A DNA stretch of 64,000 bases from Anabaena sp. WA102. GTDB taxonomy: Bacteria; Cyanobacteriota; Cyanobacteriia; Cyanobacteriales; Nostocaceae. The stretch's first letter is position 1. Each line of letters begins with the position of its first letter. Shown here piece by piece: positions 45,748 to 55,158 of the stretch. Where the stretch lies: NCBI RefSeq assembly GCF_001277295.1, contig NZ_CP011456.1, positions 3,422,001-3,486,000 on the forward strand. Reading direction: 5' to 3'. The notes beneath the pieces are model-generated. The model ran no database searches. It was not told the origin of the DNA and was given only the letters and a program-made list of their open reading frames with translations. The translations under genes were made by a program, and so were the position numbers.

Positions 45748-47274
45748 CTACGCACCTACAGATTCCTTAGCGGCATACAACACCTCAGCCGAGATATCTT
45801 TAAACCCACGTTCACGGGCAAACTTTTCGGTATTTCGCTTCACTTTTCCGCGCACAAAACCAGGAATCTTATTCAATTCCGCTTGACCATCTTTTGTCCA
45901 ATTCAAACCAGATTCTGCGGAAATTCCTTTGGTAATTACTTCCTTTGTATCGTGTCCACCAAAGATTTCTAATAAGTGATCTTCCATTCCCAAAGTGAAG
46001 GAATTGTAGATTAAATCAGTGATTTGATTTGTGCCTTCATAACCCATAAATGGTTTGTAACCAATGGGGAAATTCTGCACGTGAATTGGTGCTGCAATGA
46101 CACCACAAGGAATATCCAAACGTTTACCAACGTGACGTTCCATCTGTGTACCAAATATAGCAGAAGGTTCAACGCGAGCGATCGCATCCCCAATTTCACC
46201 ATGATCATCTGTAATCAATACTTCATCGCAATATTCGCTCACCTGTTCTCTAAACCAGTCAGCATCATACTTGCAATAAGTACCAGCCCACACCACGTGA
46301 ATCCCCATTTCCCGCGAGAGAATCTTCGTTAAAGCCGCCGCATGAGTATTATCACCAAAAACCACCGCTTTCTTCCCTGTCAAGTTCTGACAGTCAATAG
46401 AACGGGAAAACCAAGCCGCTTGGGATACGTGCAGAGTTTGTTCATTAATGAAGTCTTCATAATTAACTTCCGCACCTTGAGCGTTAATTACCTGCTGAAT
46501 TTTACGGATACATTTAGCAGTTTCCACTACACCCATTGGCGTAATATCTACGTAAGGAGTCCCGAATTGTTCTTCTAAATATTTAGCTGTAGTTAACCCC
46601 AGTTCCCGATAAGGAATTAAGTTAAACCAAGCTTGAGGCATAGTTTTTAACTCGTGAACAGACGCACCTTCAGGAATAACAGTATTTACCTGAATTCCCA
46701 AATCAGTCATTAACCGCTTCAATTCGGTGACATCATGGTTATTGTGGAAACCCAGAGTAGAAACCCCGATAATGTTAACTGAGGGTTTGACTGTTTTCTC
46801 TGTTGGTAATTCCCCCCGCTTCCGGGCTTTCTCAATGTAATATTGGACGATTTGTTGTAAGGTGCGATCTGCGGCTTGTAATTCATTGTAGCGGTAATGG
46901 TTCACGTCCGCCAGCATTACGTCCCCTTTTGCTTCCAATTGCGCCCGTTCGACAAAGTTATGTAAGTCCTCTTGCAAAATGCTGGAAGTGCAGGTAGGAG
47001 TTAAAACGATTAAATCGGGGTGTTCTTCCGCGTCTTTGCGGGTGATGTTGTCTACCACCTTTTCTTGAGAACCTCGCGCTAAAACGTTTCTGTCAACGAC
47101 GCTGGTTGTAACTGGGGTAAAGTTTCTCTCCCGCGATAACATGGAACGCATAACGTTGAAGTAATCATCACCCAGGGGCGCGTGCATGATAGCATGAACG
47201 TTTTTAAAAGAACTCGCAATTCGCAAAGTTCCAATGTGGGCGGGGCCTGAATACATCCAGTAAGCTAACTTCAT
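45748..47274 (-). CDS. chlB: Light-independent protochlorophyllide reductase subunit B
   Basis: A 508-residue protein, full length for ChlB. The start MKLAYWMYSGPAHIGTLR, the central LTPTCTSSILQEDL (Cys position near residue 95) and GVSTLGFHNNHD, and the C-terminal helical region ending RGFKDISAEVLYAAKESV are characteristic. With ChlN it forms the nitrogenase-like component that reduces protochlorophyllide to chlorophyllide in the dark, fed by ChlL and ATP; it shares a 4Fe-4S cluster with ChlN. chlL and chlN are not in the window, as usual for Nostocales, where chlB lies apart. Confidence 0.97.
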   Translation of the reverse strand: MKLAYWMYSGPAHIGTLRIASSFKNVHAIMHAPLGDDYFNVMRSMLSRERNFTPVTTSVVDRNVLARGSQEKVVDNITRKDAEEHPDLIVLTPTCTSSILQEDLHNFVERAQLEAKGDVMLADVNHYRYNELQAADRTLQQIVQYYIEKARKRGELPTEKTVKPSVNIIGVSTLGFHNNHDVTELKRLMTDLGIQVNTVIPEGASVHELKTMPQAWFNLIPYRELGLTTAKYLEEQFGTPYVDITPMGVVETAKCIRKIQQVINAQGAEVNYEDFINEQTLHVSQAAWFSRSIDCQNLTGKKAVVFGDNTHAAALTKILSREMGIHVVWAGTYCKYDADWFREQVSEYCDEVLITDDHGEIGDAIARVEPSAIFGTQMERHVGKRLDIPCGVIAAPIHVQNFPIGYKPFMGYEGTNQITDLIYNSFTLGMEDHLLEIFGGHDTKEVITKGISAESGLNWTKDGQAELNKIPGFVRGKVKRNTEKFARERGFKDISAEVLYAAKESVGA

Positions 47275-47516
47275 CCTGTGTTCTCCCTTGACAAGTTAAA
47301 TAACTATAAGTGCTTGATTATTAAATCGTTTCTGATTTTCTCAAACCTAACCGCTATGAACAAATAAGGTTTGTTGCGAGGTTATTTGATGTGGGAGAGG
47401 GTGAAACCTAGTTGCTGACTGGGTTATGGCTGATTATTTAAACAATATTTATGTTGTTTAAGTAAATAAATCTTAATGATTTGCAAAATATTTGGATCAA
47501 AATCTCCAAACCGATT

Positions 47517-49988
47517 TTACCGATTTTCATAAGGTCCAAGAAATCTCTCTCCGTTAAAATGAATTAAATGATCTGCTTGGTCTGCTACCCAAACTTCTGT
47601 TTCCCAAGAAATCTCAGCTAGATACCGAGTCATGTCCTTGCGACTGGGAAAAGCAGTCATAAAAACTAATCCCTTATTACTAGACTGAAACAGTTTTCTT
47701 AGTTCATTGTGTCGTTTTAAATTCACAGGTCCATGACTGGTGACAGCTTCTATTAATATTAGCCAGTCTTGTTGTTGATAATAAATTACAACATCTGGCA
47801 TTTTACCATGAGGATCTAAATCAATTCCTATTTCTCGAAACTTTTGAGTTTCATTAATAATGAACTTATCCCCAGCATCACCGACATAAAGAACCAAACC
47901 TCCTGGTGTAAATCTGGGACAAAAATTTTCTAAAATGTCTTTGATTAAATTATTTTGTCCACCTGATGATAGATAAATTGCTTGTCCATTGGGTAAACTA
48001 ACGGGAATTGTGGAGATATTCCGAGTTCTATCCTGCAATAAATTCTTGACAGAAATAGTATAATTACGACGAGATTCTTCCCACTGATCAGAACCATAAG
48101 ATTGTATCAGCGAAAGTGCTTGTTGCTGAAGTTGATAACACCATTTAGGACTATTAATTGGTCGGTCGGGTTGATCTGGATTTTCCACAACTAAACCCAT
48201 TTGTACAAACTGGTGCATTGTTTGTCTTCTCACTGTTTCCCTTGTATTGGGTGCGTATTGTTTTCCATAAAAATCACGAAACCAATCCATCATTTCAGTA
48301 ATTCTGCGTTTGGGTGTTGTTGCTTGATCCCAAGAAGTTTCCGGTCGAATGTCTGCCAATGCGAGTAAGCACAGTGCGGATCTTTCGTTTTGCTGTTCTT
48401 TGGGTGCAGAAATTTCTTCAAGAATAGTTAGTGCTTCTTGAATACGTTTACTAGCGTGAATTGTGTTGATTGCTTCACTCATAATTGATAGATTTTGATG
48501 TACAAGTTGATCAATTTGATCTTGATCAAACGCAGATTCATGAATTTGTGTTCCTAGTTTTATTAAATCATTTTTACAGGGGTATTTAATTTTTCGTAGG
48601 TCTGTAGCATTAACTTGTGTGTTACCACTAAATAGGCGAAAGTATTGATCAAATAAAGTTGAATTGAGAAATGCTGTTAAACCTTTTGCTAGGTCGAGAT
48701 TCATTCCCTTTCCTTTAGCATGATAATAGTTAAGATGGTTTTCTATACCCAGTGCCGATGAATCTATAGGGTAAGATACAGCAGCAACAATACGGCGTTT
48801 TTCTTCCTTTGCAGAAAACCGTTTGACTACAATATAACAACCTGATGGAATTAACCATTTTTGTGTTTCTTGATTCTTTTCAATAGCAATTGATTTTTTC
48901 GGTTTTGTGGGAGGAAATAACACTTTTCCTGGTTTGATAGATTCTGGGTAAATTAAGGGAACTGTTTGATCATCTAAGGAATTTCTTAAAGATGATTTGA
49001 GACGAAAATCTACAACTGGACCGGTTGAAATTTCCAAACTAAGTTCTTCTAATGTAGATGGAAATTTATCCATTTGCACTTTTAAAGCATCTTCCAAAGA
49101 GTTGGTAAGAACATGGATAAACATTTCAGGATCATTTTTTTCAATAACTTGGTTATAGGGAACAAGTCTCATTTCCGAAAAACTATCTAATTCTTGTTCT
49201 GAGTTAATACTTATTTCTATAAATTTAGGTTTAATTTCTGTTTTTGTAGCATGAAAAATAATATTTTCTTGTAAAACATTATCTTCTGCAAAAGCTAATG
49301 AGCGACTTTCAAATATATGAATATTTTGGAGTACCATTTTTTCCAAAAAAGCTTGGCGAAAAGGACGAAAATAACTACCATTACAAAAGCTTCTCGGAGT
49401 AATTGCCACTATCTCTCCATTTATAGAAAGTTGTAATATGGATAGCCAAACAAATGCACTATATAAATTTACCGTTTCAATTCCCAGCTTTGACAGTATT
49501 TTTTTCTCAATTGATTTACTGTTAATCTTTTTATAAGGTGGATTCATAATAGCATGAGTAAAATTCTGGGTATAAGTATTAAAAAGTGGTAAATTATTTT
49601 CTGTAATACTTCCAATAAAGCTTTCATTCTGTAAACAATAATCTGCTTTAATCCCTCTATTTTTTAAGGCTTGACAACAGTGATTAAGACATTCTTGCAG
49701 CGAGGGTATAAAGCTTGCTTCTACTTCATAAGCTGTGATAAAACAACTTTCAACTTGATTAGAATTCGTCAATAATCGCTCTACAAAAGCAGCAGTTAAA
49801 GACCCAAAACCAGCACCAGGATCTAGTAAATTAATATGACCTGATAAATTGTTAAATTGTCCTGCCATCAATCTCGCAACTGTCGCAGGAGTCATAAATT
49901 GACCCAATTCACTTCTTTGTTTTGGGTTTAATTTTGCCGATAAATTAAATCTATTTATATCTGTGGAGTCTGTCAAGAAAGTTGTCAT
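47517..49988 (-). CDS. Fused DNA adenine methyltransferase / BsuBI-PstI-type restriction enzyme
   Basis: An 823-residue bifunctional protein. N-terminal half: N6-adenine methyltransferase with SAM motif LLDPGAGFGSL (about residue 55) and catalytic NPPYKK (about 150). C-terminal ~320 residues: BsuBI/PstI restriction family, with ALADIRPETSWDQAT near 545, then the catalytic region YVGDAGDKF..IGIDLDPHGKMPDVV and LIEAVTSHGPV, ending WVADQADHLIHFNG. Both enzymes in one chain make a self-contained type II restriction-modification system; PstI-type enzymes cut CTGCAG, but the specificity here is not proven. No frame defects were seen. Confidence 0.9.
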   Translation of the reverse strand: MTTFLTDSTDINRFNLSAKLNPKQRSELGQFMTPATVARLMAGQFNNLSGHINLLDPGAGFGSLTAAFVERLLTNSNQVESCFITAYEVEASFIPSLQECLNHCCQALKNRGIKADYCLQNESFIGSITENNLPLFNTYTQNFTHAIMNPPYKKINSKSIEKKILSKLGIETVNLYSAFVWLSILQLSINGEIVAITPRSFCNGSYFRPFRQAFLEKMVLQNIHIFESRSLAFAEDNVLQENIIFHATKTEIKPKFIEISINSEQELDSFSEMRLVPYNQVIEKNDPEMFIHVLTNSLEDALKVQMDKFPSTLEELSLEISTGPVVDFRLKSSLRNSLDDQTVPLIYPESIKPGKVLFPPTKPKKSIAIEKNQETQKWLIPSGCYIVVKRFSAKEEKRRIVAAVSYPIDSSALGIENHLNYYHAKGKGMNLDLAKGLTAFLNSTLFDQYFRLFSGNTQVNATDLRKIKYPCKNDLIKLGTQIHESAFDQDQIDQLVHQNLSIMSEAINTIHASKRIQEALTILEEISAPKEQQNERSALCLLALADIRPETSWDQATTPKRRITEMMDWFRDFYGKQYAPNTRETVRRQTMHQFVQMGLVVENPDQPDRPINSPKWCYQLQQQALSLIQSYGSDQWEESRRNYTISVKNLLQDRTRNISTIPVSLPNGQAIYLSSGGQNNLIKDILENFCPRFTPGGLVLYVGDAGDKFIINETQKFREIGIDLDPHGKMPDVVIYYQQQDWLILIEAVTSHGPVNLKRHNELRKLFQSSNKGLVFMTAFPSRKDMTRYLAEISWETEVWVADQADHLIHFNGERFLGPYENR

Positions 49989-50072
49989 GTTATAGACAAT
50001 AAAATTAGATAATGAAAATTGTGAATAATTTGCTATGATACACTCAGGGCTTTATTACTTATTACAAAAACT

Positions 50073-51047
50073 ATGGTAAAAATACCCTTTCTGGCTTCAA
50101 CAATTCCTCCTTTAACAAACGGGGATAAACTCACCCGTTATGAATTTGAACGGCGATATAATACAACATCTAAACCTAAAAAAGCTGAATTAATTGAAGG
50201 AATTGTTTATATTATGCCGGCTGCTCTGCGTTTTAGAAGTCATGGACAACCTCATGGTCGCATCTTAACATGGATTGGTAATTATGAAGTTTTAACTCCT
50301 GGTGTGGCATTAGGAGTTGAACCTACAGTCCGGCTAGATTTAGATAATGAACCTCAACCTGATGCAATTCTGATTATTATACCAGAAGCAGGTGGACAAA
50401 CTCGAATTAGTGAGGACGATTATATTGAAGGTGCGCCGGAGTTGGTGGTAGAAATTGCTGCTAGTAGTGCAGCTATTGACCTACATGGCAAAAAACAAGC
50501 TTATCGTCGCAATGGAGTCAAAGAATATATAATACTTGATGCTATTCCTCGTTGTTATCCCTTGATACATCCTGATTTAATGTTTACCCGTGTCTTTGGT
50601 GATAGCATTGAGTCTGTAGTAAATGAAGAAAGACGTTTATTTTATGTGGCTTTAACTCGTGCAGTTGAAACTTTATTTATTATTACAGAAAGTACAAATT
50701 CATCACCTTTTCTTGACGAATTAAACAGGAGAACAGAAATTTCTATATTAAATTGGTCAGATTATCAAACTTTTATTGGTGTGGGGACTGTACAGTATAT
50801 TACTGTTAAAGTTGGCAATCAAATTGGTAAAGGTAGCAATGGTACTTACACAATTAGCCATTTGTTGAAAGCTGAAGGTTATGAATGGAATAAAACAAAA
50901 AAAGTTTGGTATCGTACCTATCCAGCAGAAGGTTTTTCAATTCCAGAATATTTTAATAATGTAAATTGGATTTCTCAAGCTGTGGGAATTGAAGTGCGGT
51001 TTTATGACGATGCGGAAAATGAATTAGCATTTTATCATATTGACTAA
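50073..51047 (+). CDS. Chimeric protein: Uma2 N-terminus joined to UvrD-type helicase C-terminus
   Basis: A 324-residue open frame. Residues 1-163 are Uma2 family (YEFERRYN.., KAELIEGIVYIMPAALRF, PDAILII, ELVVEIAASSAA, YRRNGVKEYIILDA). From about residue 164 it becomes the last part of a UvrD/Rep helicase: PLIHPDLMF.., then motif VI region EERRLFYVALTRAVETLF, and a C-terminal domain that binds something unknown (KGSNGTYTISHLLKAEGYEW). The helicase motor domains are absent. A deletion joining two genes explains it best. Whether the product is made is unknown. Confidence 0.75.
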   Translation: MVKIPFLASTIPPLTNGDKLTRYEFERRYNTTSKPKKAELIEGIVYIMPAALRFRSHGQPHGRILTWIGNYEVLTPGVALGVEPTVRLDLDNEPQPDAILIIIPEAGGQTRISEDDYIEGAPELVVEIAASSAAIDLHGKKQAYRRNGVKEYIILDAIPRCYPLIHPDLMFTRVFGDSIESVVNEERRLFYVALTRAVETLFIITESTNSSPFLDELNRRTEISILNWSDYQTFIGVGTVQYITVKVGNQIGKGSNGTYTISHLLKAEGYEWNKTKKVWYRTYPAEGFSIPEYFNNVNWISQAVGIEVRFYDDAENELAFYHID

Positions 51048-51104
51048 TATAGCTATGAATATATGTTAAAATTGGATTACCATAAATAGTGGAAAATTAT
51101 TGCA

Positions 51105-51362
51105 ATGGAAATTACTAAACTATCAACTCAAGGTCAAATTACTATTCCCCAAGTTTTAAGAGATCAGTATCATTGGCAAGATGGACAGGAATTAATAATA
51201 ATTAATTTGGGGGATGGAATTTTATTAAAGCCTAAAAAAACTTTTCCAGAAACAACATTAGATGATGCTGCTGGTTGTTTGAATTATCAAGGAAAAGCCA
51301 AAACAATTGAAGAAATGGAACAAGCGGTAGCACAGGGAATAGAAGAATTAGGTCATCAATGA
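51105..51362 (+). CDS. AbrB/SpoVT-type antitoxin
   Basis: An 85-residue protein with a swapped-hairpin AbrB domain (MEITKLSTQGQITIPQVLRDQYHWQDGQEL) and a C-terminal toxin-binding helix. Its TGA overlaps the ATG of the VapC remnant (ATGA), as in VapBC operons. The cognate toxin is internally deleted. Confidence 0.88.
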   Translation: MEITKLSTQGQITIPQVLRDQYHWQDGQELIIINLGDGILLKPKKTFPETTLDDAAGCLNYQGKAKTIEEMEQAVAQGIEELGHQ

Positions 51363-51451
51363 TTGCTATTGATACTAACATTATGTTTAGAGATGAAAAA
51401 TTTATTAAAAAGTCTCAAAATTTTACAGTGTTTAACAACTTTTTAAAATGA
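51359..51451 (+). pseudogene. Internally deleted VapC (PIN) toxin
   Basis: The 30-codon frame begins MIAIDTNI, the VapC N-terminus with the first catalytic Asp, and continues as FRDEKFIKKSQNF, which resembles the end of PIN proteins (F-D-x-K-F-x-K). About 100 central residues with the other acidic catalytic positions are missing. It overlaps the antitoxin stop and the ATG of the next gene. Confidence 0.65.
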
Positions 51452-52260
51452 AAACAGACAGCATATTTTACCGATTATTTCAAGAAATACCCAGCATATT
51501 TTTTGAACTGATTGGTAACTCTCCCCAACTAGCAGAACTTTATCAATTTTCATCAGTTGAAGTTAAACAAACAGCCTTGAGAATAGATGGAGTTTTCTTA
51601 CCTAACCAAAATACAGATAACCCCATCTACTTTTTAGAAGTACAATTTCAATCAGATAAGGATCTCTACCATAGACTTTTTAGCGAAATATTTCTTTACA
51701 TTCGCCAAAACAACCCCAAAAATCACTGGAGTGCTGTAGTTATCTATCCAACCCGCAGCATAGATACACAAGATATTCAGCATTATCAAGAATTCTTCAC
51801 CAGTCAACGAGTTAGAGTTATTTATCTCGATGAATTAGCAGAAACAACATCTTTACCCATTGGTATTGCTACAATAAAACTAATCATCGCTAACCAAGAT
51901 AATTCCATTACCCAAGCTAGAGAATTAATCACCAGAACTAAACAAGAGATAAATTCTCAACTTCAACAGCAACAACTCTTACAAATTATCGAGACAATTT
52001 TAATTTACAAGTTTCCAAGAATGAATAGGGAGGAAATAGAAGCCATGTTTGGATTAAGTGAGTTAAAACAAACCCGATTTTATCAAGAAGCAAAAGAAGA
52101 GGGAAAGGAAGAAGGTGAACGCAAAGCTAAGTTAGATGCAGTTCCTGGTTTAATAGCATTAGGTTTAACTAGAGAACAAATCGCACAAGTTTTAAATTTA
52201 AGTCTGGAAGAAATTAGCCAGATTATCCAACAACAGAATATCAACACAAAGGACAAATAA
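51448..52260 (+). CDS. Rpn/DUF2887-family nuclease-like protein
   Basis: A 270-residue protein. MKTDSIFYRLFQEIPSIFFELIG at the start and the nuclease core LRIDGVFLP..IYFLEVQFQ (PD-(D/E)XK: D47..E62-x-Q) match the cyanobacterial Rpn relatives (recombination-promoting nuclease/putative transposase). The C-terminus is a coiled, charged region (EAKEEGKEEGERKAK). It overlaps the VapC remnant stop by 4 bp, so it may be expressed from the antitoxin promoter. Confidence 0.85.
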   Translation: MKTDSIFYRLFQEIPSIFFELIGNSPQLAELYQFSSVEVKQTALRIDGVFLPNQNTDNPIYFLEVQFQSDKDLYHRLFSEIFLYIRQNNPKNHWSAVVIYPTRSIDTQDIQHYQEFFTSQRVRVIYLDELAETTSLPIGIATIKLIIANQDNSITQARELITRTKQEINSQLQQQQLLQIIETILIYKFPRMNREEIEAMFGLSELKQTRFYQEAKEEGKEEGERKAKLDAVPGLIALGLTREQIAQVLNLSLEEISQIIQQQNINTKDK

Positions 52261-52299
52261 ACATGATTTAATCAGTTCCAGAAAATACTACTGTTGAAG

Positions 52300-52400
52300 A
52301 AAAGGAGATTACCTAATCAATAGAATTAAACAAGAGATAGATTCTCCACTTCAACAGTAATACGTATTACAAATCATCTAAACCAGTTTAGTGTATAGAA
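52300..52400 (+). pseudogene. Degraded partial copy of the Rpn gene
   Basis: AGAATTAAACAAGAGATAGATTCTCCACTTCAACAG and the following TTACAAATCATC resemble 51930-51985 of the preceding gene. Stops interrupt it. It is a decayed tandem-duplication fragment. Confidence 0.5.
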
Positions 52401-52482
52401 CTTCACAAAAATAAATCTTCAATGAAAGTGACACAAAAAATGATAAGGTGAATAACTTTAAAATACCCTATCGTTTATCAGT

Positions 52483-53838
52483 ATGTCAGTCTCTATCACT
52501 ATCTCTCAACTGCTTGAAGTTCTTATCGCTGAACCTGTGAATGTATCTGTATCTACCTTAACTCAGTTGGCTATTGGGATACAAACAGATACCCGCATTT
52601 TGCAACCAGGGGAAGTGTTTTTGGCTTTGCGAGGAGAAAAGTTTGACGGACATGATTTTGTACCCACAGCGATCGCTCAAGGGGCTATAGTTGCAATAGT
52701 TGATCGTCATTACGAAAATCCCGGTTTTCCGGTTTTGCGGGTTAAAGATACTTTAAAGGCATATCAACAAATTGCTAAATGGTGGCGCGAAAGCTTTGCT
52801 ATTCCTGTCATTGGCATCACAGGTTCAGTCGGGAAAACCACAACCAAAGAATTAATTTCCGCAGTTTTAGCCACAAAAGGCAAAGTTCATAAAACCTACG
52901 GGAATTTTAATAATGAAATAGGTGTTCCCAAAACCCTGTTAGAAATGGGTAGAGAAAATAACTTTGCTGTCATCGAAATGGCTATGCGGGGAAGGGGACA
53001 AATTGCCGAATTGACAGAAATTGTTAAACCGACAATTGGGGTAATTACTAATGTAGGCACGGCGCATATTGAGTTACTTGGTTCAGAAGAAGCCATTGCA
53101 GAAGCTAAATGTGAATTATTAGCAACCATGCCAAATGATAGTATTGCTATTCTTAATTATGATAATCCATTATTAATGGAAACGGCAGCGAAGTTCTGGC
53201 AGGGTAAAGTTATCAGTTATGGTTTTTCCGGTGGCGATATTCAAGGAGAATTAACTGATAATGAAACTGTAGAAGTTGCGGGAATGCGTCTACCTTTACC
53301 TTTACCCGGTCGTCATAATGCTACCAATTTTTTAGCAGCTTTAGCAGTAGCCAAGGTATTAGAAATTGATTGGCAATTATTACAATCTGGTATTATGGTA
53401 AATATGCCCACAGGTAGAAGTCAACGCTTTACTTTACCTAATGATGTGGTGATTTTAGATGAAACCTATAATGCCGCCCCAGAAGCCATGTTAGCAGCTT
53501 TACAGTTGTTAGCAGACACACCCGGAAAGCGAAAAATTGCGGTTTTAGGGGCAATGAAAGAACTAGGAGAAAGATCCCCAGAACTTCATCGAAAAGTTGG
53601 AGAAATGGTCAAGAATTTGCATCTGGATGGTTTATTGGTATTAGTTGATGGTCAAGATGCGGAAATTATTGCTAATAGTGCCGATAATATATCTTGCGAA
53701 TGTTTCACAAATCATGCTGATTTGGTAACAAGATTAAAAACATTTATGCAAACAGGCGATCGCCTATTATTCAAAGCCGCCCATTCTGTGGGATTAGATC
53801 GAGTTGTTAACCAATTGCGGGCAGAATTTACCAATTAA
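52483..53838 (+). CDS. murF: UDP-N-acetylmuramoyl-tripeptide--D-Ala-D-Ala ligase
   Basis: A 451-residue cytoplasmic Mur ligase. IQTDTRILQPGEVFLALRGEKFDGHDF in domain 1; ATP loop GITGSVGKTTTKELI (about residue 110); KTYGNFNNEIGVPKTLL and NVGTAHIELLGS in domain 2; GRHNATNFLAALAVA and LDETYNAAPEAM in the C-terminal part. It adds D-Ala-D-Ala to the UDP-muramyl tripeptide, the last soluble peptidoglycan precursor step. No Shine-Dalgarno is obvious. Confidence 0.95.
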   Translation: MSVSITISQLLEVLIAEPVNVSVSTLTQLAIGIQTDTRILQPGEVFLALRGEKFDGHDFVPTAIAQGAIVAIVDRHYENPGFPVLRVKDTLKAYQQIAKWWRESFAIPVIGITGSVGKTTTKELISAVLATKGKVHKTYGNFNNEIGVPKTLLEMGRENNFAVIEMAMRGRGQIAELTEIVKPTIGVITNVGTAHIELLGSEEAIAEAKCELLATMPNDSIAILNYDNPLLMETAAKFWQGKVISYGFSGGDIQGELTDNETVEVAGMRLPLPLPGRHNATNFLAALAVAKVLEIDWQLLQSGIMVNMPTGRSQRFTLPNDVVILDETYNAAPEAMLAALQLLADTPGKRKIAVLGAMKELGERSPELHRKVGEMVKNLHLDGLLVLVDGQDAEIIANSADNISCECFTNHADLVTRLKTFMQTGDRLLFKAAHSVGLDRVVNQLRAEFTN

Positions 53839-54172
53839 AAATTCCTGGTATTTCAGACAAAACAAACTTAATTAAGTCTGGTTTTTCGGATAAATATAAT
53901 ACACCGAAAAAATAACTTTTTTCTAGAGATGTTGCATGAAACATCTCTACCATATAGCAAAAAATCAAAATAAAAAGTCTTTTAGTCAAGAAAAAATAAT
54001 TACTAATTGCCATCAATAACTAGACAAAACTATTTCAATAACGTCTTATCCATTGGCATCAAAGCCTTGAATTTATAAATTCTTTTTGAAAGAATAAAAA
54101 CTAAGGTTAGTGCATATCACATCTGATCTTACTTATCTTTTATCAAGATAATACATACAAGGAGGAATTATC

Positions 54173-54379
54173 ATGGCTAATATCCAAATATCCGCATTAC
54201 TTCCTGTTGGTTATGATTTATTTAATGATGCTGCTAGTTTTATGAATGAATTAGCTACCGATGAAGTACAAAACGTTATCGGTGGTGGTTATTCTGGATA
54301 TCATAGCTGGGGAGGTAACAGTTGGGGCGGCAACAGTTGGGGCGGTTATAATCATCACCACTGTGGTTCTTGCTGCTAA
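54173..54379 (+). CDS. Double-glycine leader peptide, candidate RiPP/bacteriocin precursor
   Basis: A 68-residue protein. Residues 1-38 look like a leader (MANIQISALLPVGYDLFNDAASFMNELATDEVQNVIGG), ending in a GG processing site. The 30-residue core is Gly/Ser/Trp-rich, with three SWGG(N) repeats (15-bp DNA units), and ends HHHCGSCC. Cyanobacteria have many such GG-leader precursors exported by peptidase-containing ABC transporters. A perfect AGGAGGA lies 8 bases upstream, so translation should be strong. No transporter or modifying enzyme is next to it. Confidence 0.7.
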   Translation: MANIQISALLPVGYDLFNDAASFMNELATDEVQNVIGGGYSGYHSWGGNSWGGNSWGGYNHHHCGSCC

Positions 54380-54400
54380 AATCTAAACATTGGTAAAATT

Positions 54401-54433
54401 ATATCCCCGATTTCTTTAAGAAGTCGGGGATAT
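54401..54433. terminator. Hairpin after the leader-peptide gene
   Basis: ATATCCCCGATTT / AAGTCGGGGATAT, 13-bp stem with one mismatch, 22 bp past the stop. No long T run follows; similar hairpins are common dispersed repeats in cyanobacteria, so termination is only probable. Confidence 0.5.
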
Positions 54434-54487
54434 AGAAAGTTGAAATAAAATTACGTTTTTACTTCTAACTTTTGATTGATGCTGTCA

Positions 54488-54817
54488 TTATTTACCTAGA
54501 GAAAATAATTGTAGAGGATTTCTCCGCCAGATAATTACTAAAAGATTAGTTAATAAACAGGTGACAGCTAGGGATAACAAGACATACGTGGGTAACATCA
54601 CTACACCAATCATAAACCAAGTATAAACGTGCAGCATCATGATTGCAGCAAATGTACAGGCTAGTGTCACAGATGCCCAGACTTGACTCATGGGACGATT
54701 GAGAAACGCGAGGATAATCGTTAATAAGGTAGTCAAGACATTGGCCGGGACTAGAAAGCCACAGATACCTATACAGTGATTGCGGGAAAATTCAGTTAAG
54801 GTGTGAAAATCTAACAT
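54488..54817 (-). CDS. Small membrane protein, unknown
   Basis: A 109-residue protein with three hydrophobic segments (about 18-38, 48-68, 70-92) and a basic end. The N-terminal CIGICGFLVPANVL is of the type seen in uncharacterised cyanobacterial proteins. No domain is recognised. It converges on the leader-peptide gene. Confidence 0.6.
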   Translation of the reverse strand: MLDFHTLTEFSRNHCIGICGFLVPANVLTTLLTIILAFLNRPMSQVWASVTLACTFAAIMMLHVYTWFMIGVVMLPTYVLLSLAVTCLLTNLLVIIWRRNPLQLFSLGK

Positions 54818-54974
54818 TAATTTTGGGGGATAGATAATTGTAGGTTCTTATGATTAGGTTTTATTATAAATTCCAGGCTACTTAGGTAATCTTATCTCAA
54901 AAGTGAGTGGCTACACCATTTATGTTACATTTTTTAAAGAATTAGCCCTAACAACTCAATTTCTTAATTTTAAT

Positions 54975-55096
54975 TATACTCAAAACGGCTTGATTGTTTG
55001 ATTCTAAAGGTAGGGGGTAAAGCATGAGCTAAACCCCTACACATCTGGGTTCTTTGTCATTTGGCAAAAGTTTATATCTCACCCGTGTTTAGTATA
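54975..55096. mobile_element. 122-bp element with TATACTCAAAAC / GTGTTTAGTATA ends
   Basis: An intact copy of the element that is split at 625-1099. Matching parts: TATACTCAAAACGGCTTGATTGTTTG at the left and GGTTCTTTGTCATTT...GTGTTTAGTATA at the right. No ORF. Confidence 0.65.
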
Positions 55097-55158
55097 TAGA
55101 GACGTTGCTTCCAGCGTCTCTATCAGAATGTCAAAATCAAAAAATTCAGCTTGTGGGA

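Noticed and set aside
44123..53838. A coherent anti-phage defence island
   Set aside because: CRISPR, restriction, toxin-antitoxin and Uma2 genes do cluster, but chlB and murF lie among them, cas genes are absent and several members are broken. A joint system is not supported.
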